24,452 bases of DNA from an uncultured Prevotella sp. (GTDB lineage: Bacteria > Bacteroidota > Bacteroidia > Bacteroidales > Bacteroidaceae): positions 1-24,452 of the forward strand of contig URCI01000047.1 in the NCBI GenBank assembly GCA_900546345.1. The letters run 5' to 3'. The position numbers were made by a program, and so were the translations under genes. The notes under the pieces are model-generated. The model made no database searches. It had not been told where the DNA came from and saw only the letters and a program-made list of their open reading frames with translations. Positions 24,399 to 24,452 of the stretch are shown one piece after another (within the stretch, counting starts at the first letter, position 1; the number at the start of each line of letters is the position of its first letter).

Positions 24399-24452
24399 AA
24401 ACGGTACTTTGATGAAAAATTCTCTAGAGAATTTTTCATCAAAGTACCGTTT
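24399..24452. repeat. Perfect 54-bp palindrome at the window end
   Basis: Bases 24399-24425 and 24426-24452 are exact reverse complements with no spacer, centred on TCTAGA. The palindrome ends at the last base of the window, so its true length is unknown. It may be a real inverted repeat or an artefact at a contig end. Confidence 0.9.

Overview
The window looks like chromosomal DNA of a Prevotellaceae-type member of the Bacteroidota (Prevotella/Segatella-like; this is an inference). The reasons are a complete SusC/SusD/SusE/SusF block, promoters of the Bacteroidota form TAnnTTTG, lipoproteins with acidic residues just after the lipid cysteine, a GLPGLI-family protein, and a secreted amylase ending in a T9SS-like tail. 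No RNA gene or CRISPR array was found.

Layout. (1) 1-2312: minus-strand LacI-type regulator followed by an SLC45/GPH-type sugar MFS transporter that runs off the left edge. (2) 2313-4300: an intruding repeat-rich island with a 22-bp tandem repeat, a long polypyrimidine tract, a REP-associated tyrosine transposase (RAYT) gene with its own promoter, a GTAG-headed hairpin just after it, and a degenerate 22-bp-period array. (3) 4306-12011: susC-susD-susE-susF operon with an upstream operator and an intrinsic terminator. (4) 12075-12797: AT-rich toxin-antitoxin pair (VapBC/PIN type). (5) 12814-14813: secreted GH13 alpha-amylase with a CBM26-like module. (6) 14814-15000: small repeats and an inverted pair of REP-like GTAG hairpins. 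(7) 15023-16144: two half-size chromate (CHR) transporter genes on the minus strand. (8) 16167-20235: repeats, terminator, purL and its promoter. (9) 20296-23846: GLPGLI protein plus outer-membrane beta-barrel/TonB-receptor-like protein, minus strand. (10) 23847-24452: no convincing gene, ending in a 54-bp perfect palindrome that stops exactly at the window edge.

How the genes work together. The sugar genes form a starch/malto-oligosaccharide utilization locus. The secreted amylase cuts polysaccharide, SusD/E/F bind starch at the surface, SusC imports oligosaccharides across the outer membrane, and the MFS protein probably carries maltose or malto-oligosaccharides across the inner membrane. 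Control appears to come from the LacI-family protein.

The most interesting signal is regulatory. Three LacI-type operators (consensus about YGCAAWCGTTTRCR) lie upstream of lacI-MFS, susC and the amylase. Each is centred exactly 61.5 bp upstream of the first T of a TAnnTTTG -7 box. None of these three promoters has a TTG at the -33 position, whereas the RAYT, vapBC and purL promoters do. This suggests that the LacI-family protein acts as a positional activator of a three-promoter regulon. A second point is the RAYT gene together with GTAG-headed hairpins, a possible REPtron in Bacteroidota.
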